A stretch of DNA of 49,185 nucleotides, from positions 1-49,185 of the forward strand of contig JABDEI010000002.1 in assembly GCA_013287145.1 (NCBI GenBank), read 5' to 3'. Source of the DNA: Chlamydiota bacterium. GTDB taxonomy: Bacteria; Chlamydiota; Chlamydiia; Chlamydiales; Parachlamydiaceae. Made by a program: the position numbers and the translations under genes. Under the pieces are notes generated by a model. It worked only from the letters and a program-made list of their open reading frames with translations. It was not told the DNA's origin and did not search any database. This document shows, one piece after another, positions 47,130-49,185 of this stretch. Numbering within the stretch: the stretch's first letter is position 1; every line of letters starts with the position of its first letter.

Positions 47130-47612
47130 ATGAAAGTTAATGATCAGGAATTTCACATCGGCTTAAAAGCCTTCATCGAACATCAAAACAAGCTTTTAAT
47201 CCTTCACAGCGACCCAAAAGGTCCTTACGCTTCTTCTTTCTGGGGAATGCCAGGCGGCAAAATTAATACGCAAGAAACGTCGGCTTCATTTGAAACTACC
47301 TTGAAACGCGAAATTCAAGAGGAGCTGGGCGAAGATTTTAAAGTCACCATCGGAGAGGTCTTTTATGCCTGGAAATTTATCCTGCCTGGCAAGCTCCCGA
47401 TCCTTCTTTTAGGAATCTCCTGTAAATACCTGTCGGGGGAAATTTCTTTAAGCCCCGAGTTCGATTCTTATGCTTGGATTGAGGCAGATCAACATCCAAC
47501 CTATTCAATGCTGCCGGGACAGGCAGCTGCCATCGAAAAATGGCAAAAAAATCTAAACTATAGTTGTCAGCGCCTATCCGCTGCTACCTATCGTCGCCTA
47601 TTAAACTTGTAA
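47130..47612 (+). CDS. Nudix hydrolase
   Basis: The 160-residue protein has a Nudix box: Gly43, Glu49 and REIQEELGE from Arg60, preceded by WGMPGG. The gap between Glu49 and Arg60 is three residues longer than the consensus. The family cleaves nucleotide-linked pyrophosphates; the substrate is unknown. GAGAAGGG precedes the ATG. It is unrelated in position to the Nudix gene at 14645. Confidence 0.8.
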   Translation: MKVNDQEFHIGLKAFIEHQNKLLILHSDPKGPYASSFWGMPGGKINTQETSASFETTLKREIQEELGEDFKVTIGEVFYAWKFILPGKLPILLLGISCKYLSGEISLSPEFDSYAWIEADQHPTYSMLPGQAAAIEKWQKNLNYSCQRLSAATYRRLLNL

Positions 47613-47638
47613 AAAAAGCACTCAAAACTTTATTTCAT

Positions 47639-47941
47639 TTACGGAGGAACTTCAGATAAAAAAGCTAAGTAAAAAACGATAGAAGCGCTTATCAGCGCGC
47701 CTGTGATTCCAAGGGTAATGGCTGTGAAACGCTGTAAAATCCAACCGCCTGCGAATCCTATTAACCCTATTCCAAAATAATTCAGAACATAAATTGAGGA
47801 AGAAGCAGTACCTTCTGGATCTACTGCATAAAGACTTGTTGAAAGAGCAATAAGAGTTATGGAAGCCCCCGCAGATGATAGCGAACCCACTATTGCAAGC
47901 AAATAATAAAAAAACGTCTTCTCAGAAGAGTTGGTAGACAT
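47639..47941 (-). pseudogene. N-terminal fragment of an MFS transporter
   Basis: The 100-residue product has three predicted membrane helices (LLAIVGSLSSAGASITLIAL, YVLNYFGIGLIGFAGGWIL, ITLGITGALISASIVFYLAF) with a GGWILQRF loop in the place of the MFS signature between helices 2 and 3. MFS proteins have about 400 residues, so roughly three quarters are missing. It is truncated and probably non-functional. Confidence 0.6.
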
Positions 47942-47950
47942 TTAGAGTTG

Positions 47951-48628
47951 TCATGGTTTGATTACAAGTTTGCTTTTTATTTCTTCAAACCAAGGCAAGG
48001 ATTTAAGATCTTGGGGGATTAAGGCGTATTGTACGCAGGTTCTATCTGGATAGTAACCATTTTGGATCATTTCATATGATGGCTCAGTAAAGTAGTTTCT
48101 AGCTCGTCCTTCAAAAGTAAAATCACATTTTTCGATGACACGGATACTTTTTTCATTAGCCTTATTACATCCAATTTCAACTCGATTACAGCCCATATAA
48201 TCAAAAGCCACAGTTGTCAAGATCTTAGTAATGAGGGTGGCAAATCCTTTGTTACAGTGATTAATGGATGTCCAATAACCTATACTTAAGGCTTTTTTGT
48301 TTGGCGTTCTTGATGGTCCCAGCGTGGCTGACATTAAAAATTCGCCAGTATTCTTATCGAACACAGAAAAATCAAATTCTGTACCCTTTGCATAACCTTC
48401 TTGTGATTTACGAATTCTTTGGAGTTGCCCTTCAACGCTTAACTCTCGATGTGCCCAATCCATAAATGTACGAAAACTATTAAGACTAAGCATAACAGCT
48501 TCGTGAATGACTGCTGCATCTTTTTCTTCTAAAGGACGCAAAAGCAGTGACAACTTGCTGTCTTGGTATGTAATTTCACTGGGCGTTATAAAGCCATCCT
48601 TAGTCATTGGTTCAGCCATTACGAACAT
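47951..48628 (-). CDS. RimJ/RimL-type GNAT acetyltransferase
   Basis: The 225-residue protein belongs to the Acetyltransf_3 group: LLLRPLEEKDAAVIHEAV, SIGYWTSINHCNKGFATLIT (strand 4 and acetyl-CoA loop, with NKGFA in place of GQGYA), and NEKSIRVIEKCDFTFEGRAR. Such enzymes acetylate ribosomal protein N-termini or amino-group substrates. AGGA lies six bases before the ATG at 48628. A signal peptide is not seen. Confidence 0.85.
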   Translation of the reverse strand: MFVMAEPMTKDGFITPSEITYQDSKLSLLLRPLEEKDAAVIHEAVMLSLNSFRTFMDWAHRELSVEGQLQRIRKSQEGYAKGTEFDFSVFDKNTGEFLMSATLGPSRTPNKKALSIGYWTSINHCNKGFATLITKILTTVAFDYMGCNRVEIGCNKANEKSIRVIEKCDFTFEGRARNYFTEPSYEMIQNGYYPDRTCVQYALIPQDLKSLPWFEEIKSKLVIKP

Positions 48629-48652
48629 GTTGTTTCCTGGATAACGAAACGC

Positions 48653-48895
48653 TTATAGATGTAGCACATTGTCGGCTGAAGATCTTACAATTTGAATATC
48701 CCTGCAATTTCGTTGGCTTATCATTTGATGAATGCTGCTTAAAGAAAGTTGATTGACATCACAAATCTGTAGATTGATTGCTCTTGGCTGTACATCAAAC
48801 ACGTTATGTGCCGATGTCTCGGCGTTTGCTGTAGCTGTAAGAGAAACCACTCCAACCCCAACTGCAAAAAAATTGGCAATACGGACTTTTTTCAT
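48653..48895 (-). CDS. Small secreted protein of unknown function
   Basis: The 80-residue protein has a clear signal peptide (MKKVRIANFFAVGVGVVSLT, then ATANAE), giving a mature form of about 55 residues with two cysteines (CDVNQL and NCRDI), possibly disulfide linked. AGGAAG precedes the start. No family is recognised. It is 24 bases upstream of the GNAT gene and could share its transcript. Confidence 0.65.
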   Translation of the reverse strand: MKKVRIANFFAVGVGVVSLTATANAETSAHNVFDVQPRAINLQICDVNQLSLSSIHQMISQRNCRDIQIVRSSADNVLHL

Positions 48896-49014
48896 ACTCT
48901 TTCTTCCTATTTAAGGTGTTAAGTCGTACAGGCTCCAACGATAGTAGAAATATTTATAAATTCGCAAGAAGAATTTAGAAAGCATAACAAAATTTTTGAT
49001 ATGTTAAGGAGACG

Positions 49015-49185
49015 ATGAATCTTAAAAACACGTTCCTCGCGGGAATGGATAGAGCCTTATCAAATCAAGGTAGAGGGATAACGATTTCTCTTTGGCATGG
49101 CATCATGAAATCGTGTATCGAAAGATTTTGCCAAGAGAATGGTGTGCAAAAAATTGCTTATGGGTACCAATTTGAAGACCTTATG
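49015..49185 (+). CDS. Start of an unrecognised gene, cut by window end
   Basis: A perfect AAGGAG lies a few bases before the ATG at 49015, and the frame stays open for 57 codons to the window edge. The text (MNLKNTFLAGMDRALSNQGR, ISLWHGIMKSC) has no signal peptide and no motif I recognise. Confidence 0.55.
   Translation, partial: MNLKNTFLAGMDRALSNQGRGITISLWHGIMKSCIERFCQENGVQKIAYGYQFEDLM

Overview
The window looks like chromosome of an environmental chlamydia (Parachlamydiales-type symbiont of amoebae). This is an inference. It rests on an AT-rich genome, an outer-membrane protein with an inverse-autotransporter-type barrel and many cysteines, an excess of signal-peptide-bearing proteins, and degraded mobile and repetitive DNA. 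No rRNA, intact tRNA, CRISPR array or intact transposase was seen.

Region 1 (1-24.6 kb) is a mosaic of small unlinked genes on both strands. It holds tandem Asn-rich secreted proteins, a SprT/DUF2786 protein, a GrpB-like protein, two short-chain dehydrogenases (one with an internal deletion), several GNAT acetyltransferases, a 2OG-Fe(II) oxygenase, an aminotransferase, a single-ring Clp-type ATPase, an exo/endonuclease/phosphatase-fold protein with a membrane segment, a probably bicovalent flavoprotein, a thioesterase, two Nudix/ComB-type enzymes, a phytoene-desaturase-like oxidoreductase, a serine hydrolase, a cyclophilin, an M48 protease and two tandem secreted propeller-like proteins. Large palindromic elements sit between these genes (about 8.5, 16.9, 18.9 and 20.9 kb).

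Region 2 (24.9-46.1 kb) is the striking part. It is a surface-glycan and methylation island of about 21 kb around an 881-residue collagen-like protein (about 225 Gly-X-Thr-type triplets with a C1q/BclA-like C-terminal domain). The island carries a GT92-like enzyme, a GH130-like propeller, a GT2-TPR-GH130 fusion, an eight-repeat inverse-autotransporter-like protein, and a nine-gene operon with overlapping or abutting genes. That operon encodes a methyltransferase, FkbM, GT25, FkbM, GT25, GT25, a GT10 fucosyltransferase and two DUF1796 proteins, and it ends in a strong terminator. Three more methyltransferases are divergent. Nearly all these enzymes start with a Sec-type signal peptide, which is unexpected for enzymes that use nucleotide sugars or S-adenosylmethionine. 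GT25 is also the family of animal collagen galactosyltransferases. A collagen-like fibre decorated by linked GT25/GT10/GT92 enzymes, perhaps hydroxylated by the 2OG oxygenase about 20 kb away, is the best candidate for an undescribed system. One GT25 gene is broken at a C7 tract, which suggests phase variation or a fresh frameshift.

Region 3 (46.1-49.2 kb) holds a RelE/AbrB-like toxin-antitoxin pair with a clear promoter, a 261-bp inverted element with IS5/IS903-like ends, a Nudix protein, a truncated MFS transporter, a GNAT, a small secreted protein and the start of a gene cut by the window edge.
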